The notes: generated by a model not told the origin, from the sequence alone. A stretch of 64,000 nt of DNA from Ideonella paludis (GCF_018069865.1 NZ_JAGQDG010000001.1:1-64000), one strand, 5' to 3'. Numbered from the stretch's first letter, positions 36,261 to 45,587 are shown. Made by a program: numbers and translations.

Positions 36261-36961
36261 GCGCGCCAGACCGCGCTTTGCGCCACGCGCTGTTGGCCGC
36301 TCTGCTGATGCTGCTGTGCGCGCTGCTGGCCTGGAGCTTGACGCCGCGCCGCAAGCTGGTCGAGGTGCAAGGCCGCTTGCAGTTGGAGCAAATAATGCCC
36401 AAGGCTTTTGGCGAGTGGACCGAAGTGCCGGCCACGGCCAGCGTGGTCAACCCCCAGCAGGCCGAGCAGTTGAGCCGCATCTACAGCCAGACACTGAGCC
36501 GGGTCTATGTGAACCGCCAGGGCCAGCGCGTGATGCTGTCGTTGGCCTACGGTGAAGACCAGCGCGATGGCATGCAACTGCATTACCCCGAGGTCTGCTA
36601 CCCGGCCCAGGGCTTTCGGCTGCTGTCCCAAGAGAAGGCCACGCTGCCCCTGGGCGGCGCGAGCCTGCCGATCAAGCGGCTCTCGACCCAACTCGGCAAC
36701 AGCCGCCGCGAGTCGGTGACCTATTGGACGCTGGTGGGCGACCAGCCCTTCAGCGGTGGGATCGCCAAGAAATTGACCGAGATGCGTTACGGCCTGCGGG
36801 GCTTGATCCCCGATGGTTTGTTGTTCAGGGTGTCGTCGATCGAGCTGAACCCCGAAGAGGGCTATGCCGTTCACCAGCGTTTTGCCCAAAGCCTGTTTGC
36901 AACCCTGCCCGCTGCCGAGCGTGTGCGTTTGATGGGACAGGTGGCCGCAGTTCAGCCATGA
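36257..36961 (+). CDS. epsI: EpsI family protein, exosortase B-associated
   Basis: A 234-residue membrane-anchored protein: one N-terminal helix (HALLAALLMLLCALLAWSL) and a periplasmic EpsI domain. The domain contains FGEWTEVPA, LSLAYGEDQRDGMQLHYPE and VCYPAQGFRLLSQE, the last with the conserved Cys. EpsI is found fused to or next to exosortases and is thought to assist export or anchoring, although its reaction is unknown. It is overlapped at both ends by four bases (xrtB upstream, the WecG/TagA-like gene downstream), showing tight coupling. Confidence 0.93.
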   Translation: MSAPDRALRHALLAALLMLLCALLAWSLTPRRKLVEVQGRLQLEQIMPKAFGEWTEVPATASVVNPQQAEQLSRIYSQTLSRVYVNRQGQRVMLSLAYGEDQRDGMQLHYPEVCYPAQGFRLLSQEKATLPLGGASLPIKRLSTQLGNSRRESVTYWTLVGDQPFSGGIAKKLTEMRYGLRGLIPDGLLFRVSSIELNPEEGYAVHQRFAQSLFATLPAAERVRLMGQVAAVQP

Positions 36962-37734
36962 GTTCAGACACAAAGCGTGAAGATGAGTCCCCTGCCTCCA
37001 GCACCTGGCAAGGCCGATGGCGGCAGTTGCTCCAAGCCCTGCGCGTGGTGCGCCACGCCAGCGATTTGGAGGCGGAGTTGTGGGAGCCCTTGGAGCAGAT
37101 CAACCGGCCCACGGTGATGGCTTTTGTGAACGCCCATGCCATGAACAGTGTGGTGAGCCACCAGCGCTTTGGCGAGGCCTTGGCCGGCGCCGACCTGCTG
37201 CTGCGCGATGGCGCTGGCATGCACCTGCTGCTGCTGATGCTGGGCCGCCACCCCGGCGTGAACCTGAACGGCACCGACTTGATCCCCAAGCTGCTGGAGC
37301 GCTATGAAGGCCGCCGCGTGGCCTTGTATGGCACGGTCGAGCCCTATCTCTCCAAGGCCGCGCGCTATGTGCAGCGCGACCTGGCGCATGGCGCGCAGAT
37401 GTTCACCTGCCATGGCTTTGGCACCGCGGCGGACTATGTGGAGCAGGCGCTGCGCGACCGGCCGAACCTCATCGTGCTGGGCATGGGCATGCCCAAGCAG
37501 GAAAGCATTGCGGCGGAGTTGCGCCGCCACCTGCAGCACCCCTGCCTGATCGTCTGCGGCGGCGCCATCATCGACTTCATGGGTGACCGCTTTGACCGCG
37601 CGCCGGTGTGGATGCGGCGCTGCGGGCTGGAGTGGCTGTTCAGGCTGGCGCGCGAGCCCAAACGCTTATTCCGCCGTTACGTGATCGGCAACCCGGCCTT
37701 TTTGCTGCGCAGCCTGAGGCTGATGGTGCGATGA
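36958..37734 (+). CDS. WecG/TagA/CpsF family glycosyltransferase
   Basis: A 258-residue protein using the ATG at 36958 that overlaps the epsI stop. Family signatures in order: VMAFVNAHAMNSV, LLRDGAGMHLLL, NLNGTDLIPKLLERY, LIVLGMGMPKQE, CGGAIIDFMGDRFDRAP and the basic C-terminus GLEWLFRLAREPKRLFRRY. These enzymes add the second sugar (for example N-acetylmannosaminuronic acid or a related sugar) to the lipid-linked first sugar made by the EpsB-type transferase. It overlaps the flippase gene by 4 bp. Confidence 0.93.
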   Translation: MSSDTKREDESPASSTWQGRWRQLLQALRVVRHASDLEAELWEPLEQINRPTVMAFVNAHAMNSVVSHQRFGEALAGADLLLRDGAGMHLLLLMLGRHPGVNLNGTDLIPKLLERYEGRRVALYGTVEPYLSKAARYVQRDLAHGAQMFTCHGFGTAADYVEQALRDRPNLIVLGMGMPKQESIAAELRRHLQHPCLIVCGGAIIDFMGDRFDRAPVWMRRCGLEWLFRLAREPKRLFRRYVIGNPAFLLRSLRLMVR

Positions 37735-39212
37735 GCGGACTCGTCAGAACCGGCGCCAAAGCGGTGAAGTGGGGCACGCTGACCACCGTGGCTCGCTTCG
37801 GCTTGCAGTTCCTCGCGCAGGTGATCCTGGCGCGGATGCTGGGCCCGGAGGTCTATGGCATTTTTGGCCTGGGCATGGTGGTGCTGACGCTGGCCACCTT
37901 TGCCTCCAACCTCGGCTTGGGGGCCAGCCTGCTCTACCGCGACGGCATCACCGAGCAAGACATCCGCTTTGCCTTCACCTGGCAAATGCTGGCCGGTGGC
38001 ACGGCCACGCTGGTGCTGTGGTGGGCCGCGCCTTGGATTGCCGAGTTCTTCCGGGAGCCCCGCGCGGTGGATGTGGTGCGCTGGCTGGGCCTGACCTGCT
38101 TGTTGACCTCTGCCAGCGCGGTGGCCACCACCTTGGCGCAGCGCGCGCTGAAGTTCCGGCAAGTCGGCGTGATCCAGGTGGCCAGCTATGCGCTGGGCTA
38201 TTTGGGGGTGGGTGTGCCGATGGCCTGGATGGGCCACACCACCTCGGCCCTGGTGGCGGCCTGGCTGGTGCAAACCAGCGTCAGCACCGTGGCCCTGCTG
38301 CGCTTGCAGCCGCACGCCTGGCGGCCGCTGCTGCGCTATGCAGGCCACCGGGCCTCGGCCGCCGAGGGCCGCAATCTGGTGCTGACCAACATCATGAACT
38401 GGCTGCTGAGCAATGTGGACAAGGTGCTGATCGGGCGCCTGATGCCCGCCCATGCGGTGGGGCTCTACAACATTGCGGCCAACCTGGCGCTGATGCCCAG
38501 CACCATGCTGCTGGGCACGCTGCAGCCCACGCTGACGGCGCTGTATGGCCAAGCCAAGCATGCGCCTGAGCGGGTGCAGGCGGCCTATCTGCAGTCGCTG
38601 TCTCTGGTGGGGGTGTTCGTGCTGCCGGTGTTCACGGCCTTGGCTTTCTTGGCCGAGCCGCTGATGTTGGTGGTGTACGGCGAGCGCTGGGCGGGCTCGG
38701 GCGCCATCTTGGCGGTGCTGTTCTTGACGGTGCCGGCCTACCTGGCGCAAGGCCTGGGCACGCCGCTGCTGTGGACGCTGGGCCGGGGGCTGCAGGAGCC
38801 ACTGGCGCAACTGCCCGCCCTGGCCTTGGGCGCGGTGGGCGTGTACTGGGCCGCACCGATGGGGGTGACAGCCATTGCGTGGGCGGCGCTGGGCATCATG
38901 CTGCTGCGCATGGTGGGCATCACGGCGGCCACGCTGCGAGCCTTGGCGTTGCCAGCGCGGGCGGTGTTGCCGATCCTGCTGCGCAGCATCGGCCTGACGG
39001 CGCTGACCGTGCTGGCGGCCTGGGCCGCGCAGCGTTGGGTGGCCGCCCTGGGCGCCAATGAGTGGCAGCAGTTGCCGGTGCTGTTGGCCCTGCCGGCGGT
39101 GCTGTGGTGGACCTGCTGGTGCTGGTGGCCGCAGTGCTTTGGGCCTGACGCCCGCGAAGGCCTGCGCCGCCTGCTGCGCCGACCTGCGGCTACGGCACCC
39201 AGCGCGCTTTGA
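37731..39212 (+). CDS. Oligosaccharide flippase (Wzx-like)
   Basis: A 493-residue polytopic membrane protein beginning MSGLVRTGAKAVKWGTLTT and followed by VILARMLGPEVYGIFGLGM, typical of polysaccharide biosynthesis flippases of the MOP superfamily. About twelve to fourteen hydrophobic helices can be counted. It would turn the undecaprenyl-linked repeat unit to the periplasmic face for polymerisation by the Wzy-like protein at 46554-47966. It ends the plus-strand eps operon, and its last 23 bp overlap the 3' end of the converging acyltransferase gene. Confidence 0.9.
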   Translation: MSGLVRTGAKAVKWGTLTTVARFGLQFLAQVILARMLGPEVYGIFGLGMVVLTLATFASNLGLGASLLYRDGITEQDIRFAFTWQMLAGGTATLVLWWAAPWIAEFFREPRAVDVVRWLGLTCLLTSASAVATTLAQRALKFRQVGVIQVASYALGYLGVGVPMAWMGHTTSALVAAWLVQTSVSTVALLRLQPHAWRPLLRYAGHRASAAEGRNLVLTNIMNWLLSNVDKVLIGRLMPAHAVGLYNIAANLALMPSTMLLGTLQPTLTALYGQAKHAPERVQAAYLQSLSLVGVFVLPVFTALAFLAEPLMLVVYGERWAGSGAILAVLFLTVPAYLAQGLGTPLLWTLGRGLQEPLAQLPALALGAVGVYWAAPMGVTAIAWAALGIMLLRMVGITAATLRALALPARAVLPILLRSIGLTALTVLAAWAAQRWVAALGANEWQQLPVLLALPAVLWWTCWCWWPQCFGPDAREGLRRLLRRPAATAPSAL

Positions 39213-40221
39213 GGGCGCGGGTGCAGGGCTGCTCGACCCAGCGGTAGATGGCATCCGCGACCAGCGGCACGAGCACCAAAGACAGCAGCACGGCCCAGGC
39301 CGCCGACGGCCAGCCCAGCCGCACCAGGCCGGCCACCAACAGCGGCACCACAAAGGTGTGGCTCAGGTAGATGGCATAGGAGATGTCGCCACCGCGATTC
39401 AGCCAGGCGGCGCCCCGCATCTGCCGGAACCAAGGCTCCAGCCCCAAGGTGCCGGCCACGATGAGCAGCGCAGGCAGGCCCGAGCCCAGCACGGCAGCCC
39501 AGGCCGGCGCAGGCCAGCCCAGGGCCCACCAAGCCCAGCCCAGCGCGGCCAGGCCCAAGCCCATCACCGGGCCCAGCCGCTCCAGCGGCGCGCGCAGCGA
39601 AGCCAGCGCCAGCCCTAACGCAAACTCCAGGAACAGGGGTTGGGCCCAAAACGCCCAGGCGCTGTCTGGCCCGCCCCACTGGGCCAAGCCGACCAAGGCG
39701 GCATAGCACAGCAGCGTCCACGGCAAGGCAGGCAGGCGCCACAGCAGCGCCAGCGCATAGACCGCGTAGAAGAGCATTTCAAAGTTCAGCGTCCAGCCCA
39801 CTTGCAGCAGTGGGAAGAAGGCACCGGCTGCGTCGCGGTGCGGCCAAAACGCGAAAGAGGCCAGCAGGTGCGTGGGGTCCAAGCTGTTGCGCAAGGCGAG
39901 GCTGGGCAGCAGCAGCAAGACCACCAACTTGGCCAGCGTGTAGAGCCAGTACATGGGCACGATGCGGATCAGGCGGCGCAGCAAAAAGGTCTTGGCCTCG
40001 GCCCCGTTGAGCTGGCCCCAAGGCCCCCGCACCGGGCTGGTGTGGCCCATCACAAAGCCGCTGATGACAAAAAAGATGTCGACCCCGAAACCACCGGCTT
40101 GCCAGTAGTCGGTGGTGCTCAAGCCTTGGGTGCGCTGCGCCATGTAGAGGCTGGCGTGCATAGCCACCACCAAAGCGGCAGCCACAAAACGCAAGCCCTG
40201 AAGACCGATGTAATGCGTCAT
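39190..40221 (-). CDS. Membrane acyltransferase (acyltransferase 3 family)
   Basis: About 343 residues from the ATG at 40221, which overlaps the upstream epimerase stop (ATGA). The start MTHYIGLQGLRFVAAALVV and the active-site region VAMHASLY, then FGVDIFFVISGFVMG and RLIRIVPMYWLYTL, are hallmarks of OafA-type enzymes. About ten hydrophobic helices are visible. These carry acetyl or other acyl groups across the inner membrane onto glycans, so the polymer or its precursor is probably acylated. It is the last gene of the minus-strand operon 49089-39190. Confidence 0.92.
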   Translation of the reverse strand: MTHYIGLQGLRFVAAALVVAMHASLYMAQRTQGLSTTDYWQAGGFGVDIFFVISGFVMGHTSPVRGPWGQLNGAEAKTFLLRRLIRIVPMYWLYTLAKLVVLLLLPSLALRNSLDPTHLLASFAFWPHRDAAGAFFPLLQVGWTLNFEMLFYAVYALALLWRLPALPWTLLCYAALVGLAQWGGPDSAWAFWAQPLFLEFALGLALASLRAPLERLGPVMGLGLAALGWAWWALGWPAPAWAAVLGSGLPALLIVAGTLGLEPWFRQMRGAAWLNRGGDISYAIYLSHTFVVPLLVAGLVRLGWPSAAWAVLLSLVLVPLVADAIYRWVEQPCTRALKARWVP

Positions 40222-41189
40222 GGCGCCGCCGAAAAATCGTCCAGCATCTGCACGTAGGGCGTCCACACGAGCGGCCCCCACGGCGGGTTGCGGCGGACAT
40301 CAAGCCGGATCTGCTGGCCCCACAGCGCCGCCACCGAAGGCGCCATGCCGGGCGGCAGCGCACGCCCCCAAACCGGCACACTCAGGCCCAGTCGCTCGGC
40401 CACCTTGAGTGGCACGCCCATGAGGCGCGAGATGCACCACAGCCGCCGCGCGCTCAGGCGTGGCAAGGGGGCGATGTTCAAGCGGCTGGCGGCATCGGCG
40501 AAATACTGGTTCCAACGCGGAGCATCGGGCGCGGCCAGGTTGCAGGCCACGCAAGTGGTGGGCTCAGCGGTTTGCAGCCAAGCGGCGGCTTGCACCACGG
40601 CCTGCGCCACATCGCGCACATGGACCAGGTTGGACCAGCCATCGCCCTGCGCGCCCAAGTCGCCCAAGTGCCCGGCTTGGAGCCAGCGTGCGATGCGGGT
40701 GGTCCACAAGGGGCTGCCTGGCCCGACCACACAGCCCGGCCGCAGCAGCACGGCCCGCCCGCCCTGCTCGACCCATTGGCGCACGGCGGCTTCGGCCTGG
40801 ATTTTGGCCGCGCCATACCAGCCCAAGCTGGCTTGCAGCGGCGTGTCTTCGGCCAGCCAGCCCTCTTGAGCACCATAAACCGCTTGCGAGCTGAGGTGCA
40901 CCAAATGCCGCACGCCGGCGTGGCGCATGGCGCGGGCCAAAACCTGCGCGCCTTGGGCAATGACGGTGCCGCTGCCGGTGGTGGCATTGACCACCACGTC
41001 GATGCCGGCCAGCGCTTGCAACAGGCTGGGCTCATGCAGCACGTCCAGGGCGCGGCTGCTGAGCTGGGCCTGCGGTGCAAGCTGCGGCTGACGCGAGGCC
41101 ACCACCACGGTATGGCCTGCGGCCAGCAAGGCTTGGCTGATCTCGCGGCCCACAAAGCCACTGCCGCCCAGCACCAAGAACGTCGTCAT
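40218..41189 (-). CDS. NAD-dependent sugar epimerase/dehydratase family protein
   Basis: About 323 residues from the ATG at 41189; the open frame extends upstream inside the GMC oxidoreductase gene but only as low-quality sequence. The Rossmann loop is VLGGSGFVG (residues 6-14) and the catalytic YxxxK is in GWYGAAKIQAEA. HLSSQAVYG lies at the expected third position. Extended short-chain dehydrogenases of this type convert nucleotide-sugars; the substrate is not evident. Four-base overlaps with both neighbours tie it to the GMC oxidoreductase and the acyltransferase. Confidence 0.85.
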   Translation of the reverse strand: MTTFLVLGGSGFVGREISQALLAAGHTVVVASRQPQLAPQAQLSSRALDVLHEPSLLQALAGIDVVVNATTGSGTVIAQGAQVLARAMRHAGVRHLVHLSSQAVYGAQEGWLAEDTPLQASLGWYGAAKIQAEAAVRQWVEQGGRAVLLRPGCVVGPGSPLWTTRIARWLQAGHLGDLGAQGDGWSNLVHVRDVAQAVVQAAAWLQTAEPTTCVACNLAAPDAPRWNQYFADAASRLNIAPLPRLSARRLWCISRLMGVPLKVAERLGLSVPVWGRALPPGMAPSVAALWGQQIRLDVRRNPPWGPLVWTPYVQMLDDFSAAP

Positions 41190-42856
41190 GCCCAGCCCTC
41201 CGCCCGGCCGCGCTGGCCGATGTGCTGGGCCAGGCGCAGCGCCAAGGCCACGATCAGCAAAGTGGGGTTGGCTTGGCTGCTGGAGGGGAATACCGCGCTG
41301 CTGGCAATGAAGAGGTTGTGCACCCCATGCACCTGAGTGTCTGCGTTGACCACGCTGTGCGCCGGGTCTGCGCCCATGCAAGCAGTGCCAATGTGGTGGC
41401 CGCCATACGCGCCATAACGCGTGAGGTCGCGCTCCAAAGTCTCGGGGTCGAAGTGGAACGTGCCCACACCGCCTTGTTGCAGGGCCTGGCCCATCACACG
41501 CAATGAACGCGCCACGCCGTCGATGTCGGCCGGGCTGTAGCGCCAGTCGATATGAAGCTGCCGCAGGCCCAGCGCATCGACGCCCTCGCCCAGGCTGACA
41601 CGGCTGTCCAGGCGCGGGATCTGCTCGGCATGGACTTCGAGGCTGAAGCGGTTGCTGGTGTTGCGCAAGATCACCGAGGGGAACTTGCGCTCGGCCAAAG
41701 TGCGGTGGCGCAACCAGTGGGCTAAGAAGGCGGTGGTGTCCAGCGGGTCGGCCAGCACATTGCGCAGATGGCGCAGCAGGTGCGTGGCGCCGTGGGCCTC
41801 GCCATCATTCAAGCGCTTGCCGTACTCATAGCTGATGAAGCGCCGCGCCAAAAACAAGCCCGAGAGCACGCCGCTGCAGTGAGCCGGGTCGGTGATCTTG
41901 GGGAAGTGCAGGCGGGCCACCATATTAGGCAGGCTCATCTCGCACTGTACATTGGGCCGCACTTGCAGGCGGCGGCGGGTATAAGCGCCCAGGGGCGAGC
42001 GGGCATAGCCGTGATGCACCTGCGCGCGCGGCAGCGTCACCGTCAACTCACCCACGTTGCCCGCGATATGGCACATATAGCGGCGGCCCACCAGATCAGC
42101 GTGGTTGCCAATGCCGGCCGGCTGCACATCCTTGCTGGCCAGCAGCAAGCGCGGCACTTCCAGGCCGCCCGTGGCCAACACCACCACGCGCGCTTTGGCC
42201 GCGGCGCGGCGGCGTTGCAGGGATTGCACGGTCAAGGACTCGATGGCCCGTCCCGCGCGGTCCAACTGCAGGTGCGTGACATTGGCATGGGTCAGCACGC
42301 GCACCGTGGGCGCCAAGGCCAAGCGGCGCGCATAGCGCCGGCCCATGTCGGTGGGGCAGGAGAAGCGCTCCAGCGTGTCGGTGCTGAGCTGTGGCGATTC
42401 AAAGCCCGCGAACATCGGCGGCATGAAGGCATTGGCCGGGTGCGTGGCGTCGTAATGCGGCTCGCCGGCTTCCAGCAACTGGGTGGCCTCGGCATAGTGG
42501 GTGGCCAGCTCGGCATGCGGCAGCGGCCAGGCGGTGTCTGGCAGGTAGGGCCGGGGCTCAAAGTCAATGTCGTCAAAGGGCACGCAGCGGCCACCCCACA
42601 AGGTGGTGGAGCCGCCCCAGCGGCGTTGGCGGTAGGTGTCGGCGGGGCTGTGCAATGCGGGGTCGGCGACCGTGCCCTGGTACAAGGCTTGTGTGGCCGC
42701 CTCGGGCTGCAGGCCGCCTGACTCCAACAGCAAGACTTGCACGCCCTGCTCGCCCAGTGCCAGCGCCAGGCTGATGCCTGCCGCACCGCCGCCCACGATG
42801 CAGACATCGGCTTCCAAGGCCGCTGCGCCGCCGAGCTGATTAAAGTCTTCAATCAT
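41186..42856 (-). CDS. GMC family FAD-dependent oxidoreductase
   Basis: About 556 residues starting at ATG 42856, which overlaps the upstream gene by 8 bp. The FAD-binding fold opens with DVCIVGGGAAGISLALALGE. RRWGGSTTLWGGRCVPFD and VVLATGGLEVPRLLLAS follow. The C-terminal GMC signature is GGHHIGTACMGADP and FIASSAVFPSSSQANP. Such enzymes oxidise alcohol groups on sugars or other carbon compounds. Directly coupled to a sugar epimerase, it may modify a glycan precursor, for example by oxidising a hydroxyl that the epimerase then inverts; this coupling is inferred. Confidence 0.88.
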   Translation of the reverse strand: MIEDFNQLGGAAALEADVCIVGGGAAGISLALALGEQGVQVLLLESGGLQPEAATQALYQGTVADPALHSPADTYRQRRWGGSTTLWGGRCVPFDDIDFEPRPYLPDTAWPLPHAELATHYAEATQLLEAGEPHYDATHPANAFMPPMFAGFESPQLSTDTLERFSCPTDMGRRYARRLALAPTVRVLTHANVTHLQLDRAGRAIESLTVQSLQRRRAAAKARVVVLATGGLEVPRLLLASKDVQPAGIGNHADLVGRRYMCHIAGNVGELTVTLPRAQVHHGYARSPLGAYTRRRLQVRPNVQCEMSLPNMVARLHFPKITDPAHCSGVLSGLFLARRFISYEYGKRLNDGEAHGATHLLRHLRNVLADPLDTTAFLAHWLRHRTLAERKFPSVILRNTSNRFSLEVHAEQIPRLDSRVSLGEGVDALGLRQLHIDWRYSPADIDGVARSLRVMGQALQQGGVGTFHFDPETLERDLTRYGAYGGHHIGTACMGADPAHSVVNADTQVHGVHNLFIASSAVFPSSSQANPTLLIVALALRLAQHIGQRGRAEGWA

Positions 42857-44006
42857 GCGGCATGCCCTCCACGGGCCGGGCGGCATGGCCAAAGCAGCGC
42901 CAATGCACGGCGGCCACGGCGTCTGCAAAGCGGCTCAGGGCGTAACGTTGTTCATAAAGGGCCAGGCCGCGCTGCTCCAGGCGCTGGCGCAGGGCGTCGT
43001 CGCCCAGCACCGCGTCAATGCCGGCCGCCAGCGCCGTGGTGTCGCCCGGTGGCACCAGCCAGGCATCTTGGCCATGCTGCAAGGCCTGCGGGATCTCGCC
43101 CACGGGCGTGGCAATCACGGCCACGCCTTGGCCCAAGGCCTCCAGAATCACCAAGGGCAGTCCTTCGTCGTAAGAAGGCAGCGCCAGGGCGTCGGCTTGG
43201 GCCAAGTGCTCGGCGGCTTGGGCTTGGTCGGCCCAGCCCACAAACTGCACCTGGGCTTGCAAGCCCAGGCTGTGCGACAGGGCTTGGTAATGGGCGATGT
43301 CGCCGCCGCCCACAAACACGGCCTCGACCCGCCCTTGCTGAGCCTGCTGGCTTTGAGCCAGGGCGCGCAGCAGGTCGCTCACGCCCTTGCGCTCGCTCAG
43401 ATTGCCCAAGAAGACCAAGCGCCGGCGGGGGCTCAGGCCTTGGGGCTCGGCGCGGCGTGCGGTGGGCTGGCGCGGCACGCCATTGACGACGATCTCGACG
43501 CGCTCGGGTGGCACGGCCAGGGTCTGGGTGACGAAGCGCCGGCCTGCCTCACCCAAGACCACGCAGCGGGTGGCTAAGCCGAAGACCCCGCGCACCGCCG
43601 CCTGGATGGGCCGGGGCAGTCGGGCATAGAAGTGGTGGAGTTGGGCGGCATGCAGGTGCAGCACCACGGGCACGCCCAAGGCCCGCGACCACAACACCAC
43701 CGCGCATTTGCGGAACAGGCTCAGGCGCTCGGCCATGTTGACATGCACGCCCACCAAGCGCCCAGCCCAGCGCTGCGCGGCGATGCGCCACAGCGCCCCC
43801 AGCAAGACGCCCGCCGAGGCCAGCGCGCTGCCGCCGCCGCGGGTGTCCAAGGGCACCCACCGCGCGCGCGCGGCCGCCGGCACCAAGGCCGGGGTTTGGC
43901 TTTGGTTCAGGTAATCAGCCACCTTGAACATGCCGCCGCCGATGGGGTTCCAGGGGCAGGCGATGAAGATGACTTTGTCGGGGGCGGGCACGCGGGCTTC
44001 AGACAT
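42849..44006 (-). CDS. GT4 family glycosyltransferase
   Basis: A 385-residue GT-B enzyme. It begins KVIFIACPWNPIGGGMFKVADYL, with the glycine-rich loop of the N-domain shortened in the middle. LVFLGNLSERKGVSDLLRAL lies near residue 215. The donor-site region is ADALALPSYDEGLPLVILEAL, carrying the EX7E pattern. A retaining sugar transfer at the cytoplasmic face is expected. It overlaps the GT2 gene upstream and the GMC oxidoreductase gene downstream by 8 bp each. Confidence 0.92.
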   Translation of the reverse strand: MSEARVPAPDKVIFIACPWNPIGGGMFKVADYLNQSQTPALVPAAARARWVPLDTRGGGSALASAGVLLGALWRIAAQRWAGRLVGVHVNMAERLSLFRKCAVVLWSRALGVPVVLHLHAAQLHHFYARLPRPIQAAVRGVFGLATRCVVLGEAGRRFVTQTLAVPPERVEIVVNGVPRQPTARRAEPQGLSPRRRLVFLGNLSERKGVSDLLRALAQSQQAQQGRVEAVFVGGGDIAHYQALSHSLGLQAQVQFVGWADQAQAAEHLAQADALALPSYDEGLPLVILEALGQGVAVIATPVGEIPQALQHGQDAWLVPPGDTTALAAGIDAVLGDDALRQRLEQRGLALYEQRYALSRFADAVAAVHWRCFGHAARPVEGMPHD

Positions 44007-45060
44007 GGCGCGGGGGAGGCTCGCTCGGGCGGCGCTCGTCGCCGGCGCGCTGCAGCACCGTGTTGGGGATGCGGCTGCGCGGGTCTCTGCGTCGGTGCAT
44101 CAGGCCCCGCAGCAGGCCGCCCACATGCAGCCACAACGACACCGTGGCATAGCTGGCTTTGGCCAAGTTGCGCTTGCGCCAGCATTGCGCCAGCCAGGGT
44201 GCGGCCAGCAGGGCCGCCAGCACGGCCAGCGCAGCCGCTGCGTGGTGCTGCAAGGCCAGAAAGGCGGCCAAGCCCAGCCCCATCAAGGCCCACACCAGCA
44301 CGGCGGTGTAGAGCTTGAGCTCGCGCAGGTCTTGCCGCAGCAAAGGCCAGTGCGGGCTGCGCCACGCGGCCCGGGTGATCTCGCCGACACCGTTGATATA
44401 GGCACTGCGCCAGCGGCGGCGCAAAAGGGTGTAGGCCGGCAGGTCGTGGCCCCAATGCTCGATGGCCGGCACGGCCAGGCGGTGCAGGCGCCACCCTTTG
44501 GCGCGCAAGCGCAGGGCGAGGTCCAGCTCTTCGTAGCTGTGCAAATTGCGGTCGCTGAAGTAGCCGACATGCTCAATCGCATCGCGCCGATACAGGCCGC
44601 CCATGTCCAAGCGGTCGACCGGGCCGGGCTGCCAATGGCCGCCACCGCGCTCCAGCCGCGCTTGGAACTCCAGGCTGCTTTGGTTGTGCTCGATGACCTG
44701 ACCGGCCACCCCCGCGACCTCAGGGTGGGCGCGCAAAAAGGCCAGGGCCTGGGGCAAAAAATCGGGATGCAGCTTCATGTCTGCATCCAGGATGTAGAGG
44801 AACTGGCCGCGCGCCTGCTGCAGGCCCAATTGCGGGCCCACGCCGCAGGAGCGTTGATCGGCGTGGCTGAGCTGGGTGATGGTGATGGGATAGGTGGCAG
44901 CGACTTGGACGGTGCGGTCGGTCGAGAGTGAGTCGGCCAGCACGACCTCGCCGCCCACGCGCGCCACCGCCGCCAGCGCGGACTCAATGGCGCGGGCAAT
45001 GTGGCGCTCTTCGTTCAGCGCCTTGATCAGCACGGACACCACACAGGGCTGCGAGCTCAT
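43999..45060 (-). CDS. GT2 family glycosyltransferase with membrane segments
   Basis: About 353 residues from the ATG at 45060, which overlaps the acetyltransferase stop (ATGA); an upstream in-frame start is inside that gene and unsupported. The GT-A fold shows VVSVLIKALNEERHIARAI, GGEVVLADSLSTDRT (Asp pair), FLYILDADMKLHPDF and SYEELDLALRLRAKGWR. Two hydrophobic stretches near residues 270-310 suggest membrane association. The enzyme would add a sugar to the lipid-linked repeat unit. Its donor is unknown. Confidence 0.9.
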   Translation of the reverse strand: MSSQPCVVSVLIKALNEERHIARAIESALAAVARVGGEVVLADSLSTDRTVQVAATYPITITQLSHADQRSCGVGPQLGLQQARGQFLYILDADMKLHPDFLPQALAFLRAHPEVAGVAGQVIEHNQSSLEFQARLERGGGHWQPGPVDRLDMGGLYRRDAIEHVGYFSDRNLHSYEELDLALRLRAKGWRLHRLAVPAIEHWGHDLPAYTLLRRRWRSAYINGVGEITRAAWRSPHWPLLRQDLRELKLYTAVLVWALMGLGLAAFLALQHHAAAALAVLAALLAAPWLAQCWRKRNLAKASYATVSLWLHVGGLLRGLMHRRRDPRSRIPNTVLQRAGDERRPSEPPPRHV

Positions 45061-45587
45061 GGGCGAGGTGCGCTCCGCTTGGGCCGCACGCGGGCGGGCA
45101 CACCCACGGCGACATGGCCGCTGGGCACATCGCACAGCACCACGGCATTGGCACCGATGTCCACGTCGTCGCCAATGACGACGCGGCCCAGGATCTTTGC
45201 GCCAGCGCCCACATTGACACGATGGCCGAGTTGCGGCGCGGCTAATGGGTCGTCCAGCGTGCGGTTGCCCAGGGTCACGCCTTGGCGAATGATGCAGTCA
45301 TCCCCCAGAGAGGCGAGGCCGTGGATGACGATGGCGCCTGAGTGCTCGATGATCAGGCGCCGGCCGATGCGGGCCTGGACGCCAATGGTGATGCCGCTGA
45401 GCATCTCCGCCAGCTTGGCCAACACGATGTGCAGCACCGCCAGCGGCCAGCGGATCAGCCGGGTCTGAAAGCGGTAGCGCAAGTGCCCGAGGCGGTAGAC
45501 CTGCAGCGCCCAAAAGCCCAGCGACAACAAGCCTTCGCGGGCTACGCGGAGGTCTTCAAAGAATGCCCAAGCGGAGGGGCGGCTCAT
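45057..45587 (-). CDS. Serine-acetyltransferase-like hexapeptide acyltransferase
   Basis: A 176-residue left-handed beta-helix protein. Hexapeptide repeats run from about residue 65 (GVQARIGRRLIIEHSGAIVI) to the end (GRVVIGDDVDIGANAVVL), closing with VAVGVPARV. The catalytic His is likely in IIEHSGAIVIHG. It resembles CysE-type O-acetyltransferases found in glycan clusters rather than the longer housekeeping CysE. It probably acetylates a sugar residue. Overlaps of 4 bp on both sides tie it to the two GT2 genes. Confidence 0.88.
   Translation of the reverse strand: MSRPSAWAFFEDLRVAREGLLSLGFWALQVYRLGHLRYRFQTRLIRWPLAVLHIVLAKLAEMLSGITIGVQARIGRRLIIEHSGAIVIHGLASLGDDCIIRQGVTLGNRTLDDPLAAPQLGHRVNVGAGAKILGRVVIGDDVDIGANAVVLCDVPSGHVAVGVPARVRPKRSAPRP

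Noticed and set aside
37677-39353. A 558-codon minus-strand frame opposite the flippase
   Set aside because: Arg/Gln/His-rich shadow crossing from the flippase into the acyltransferase; no domain.
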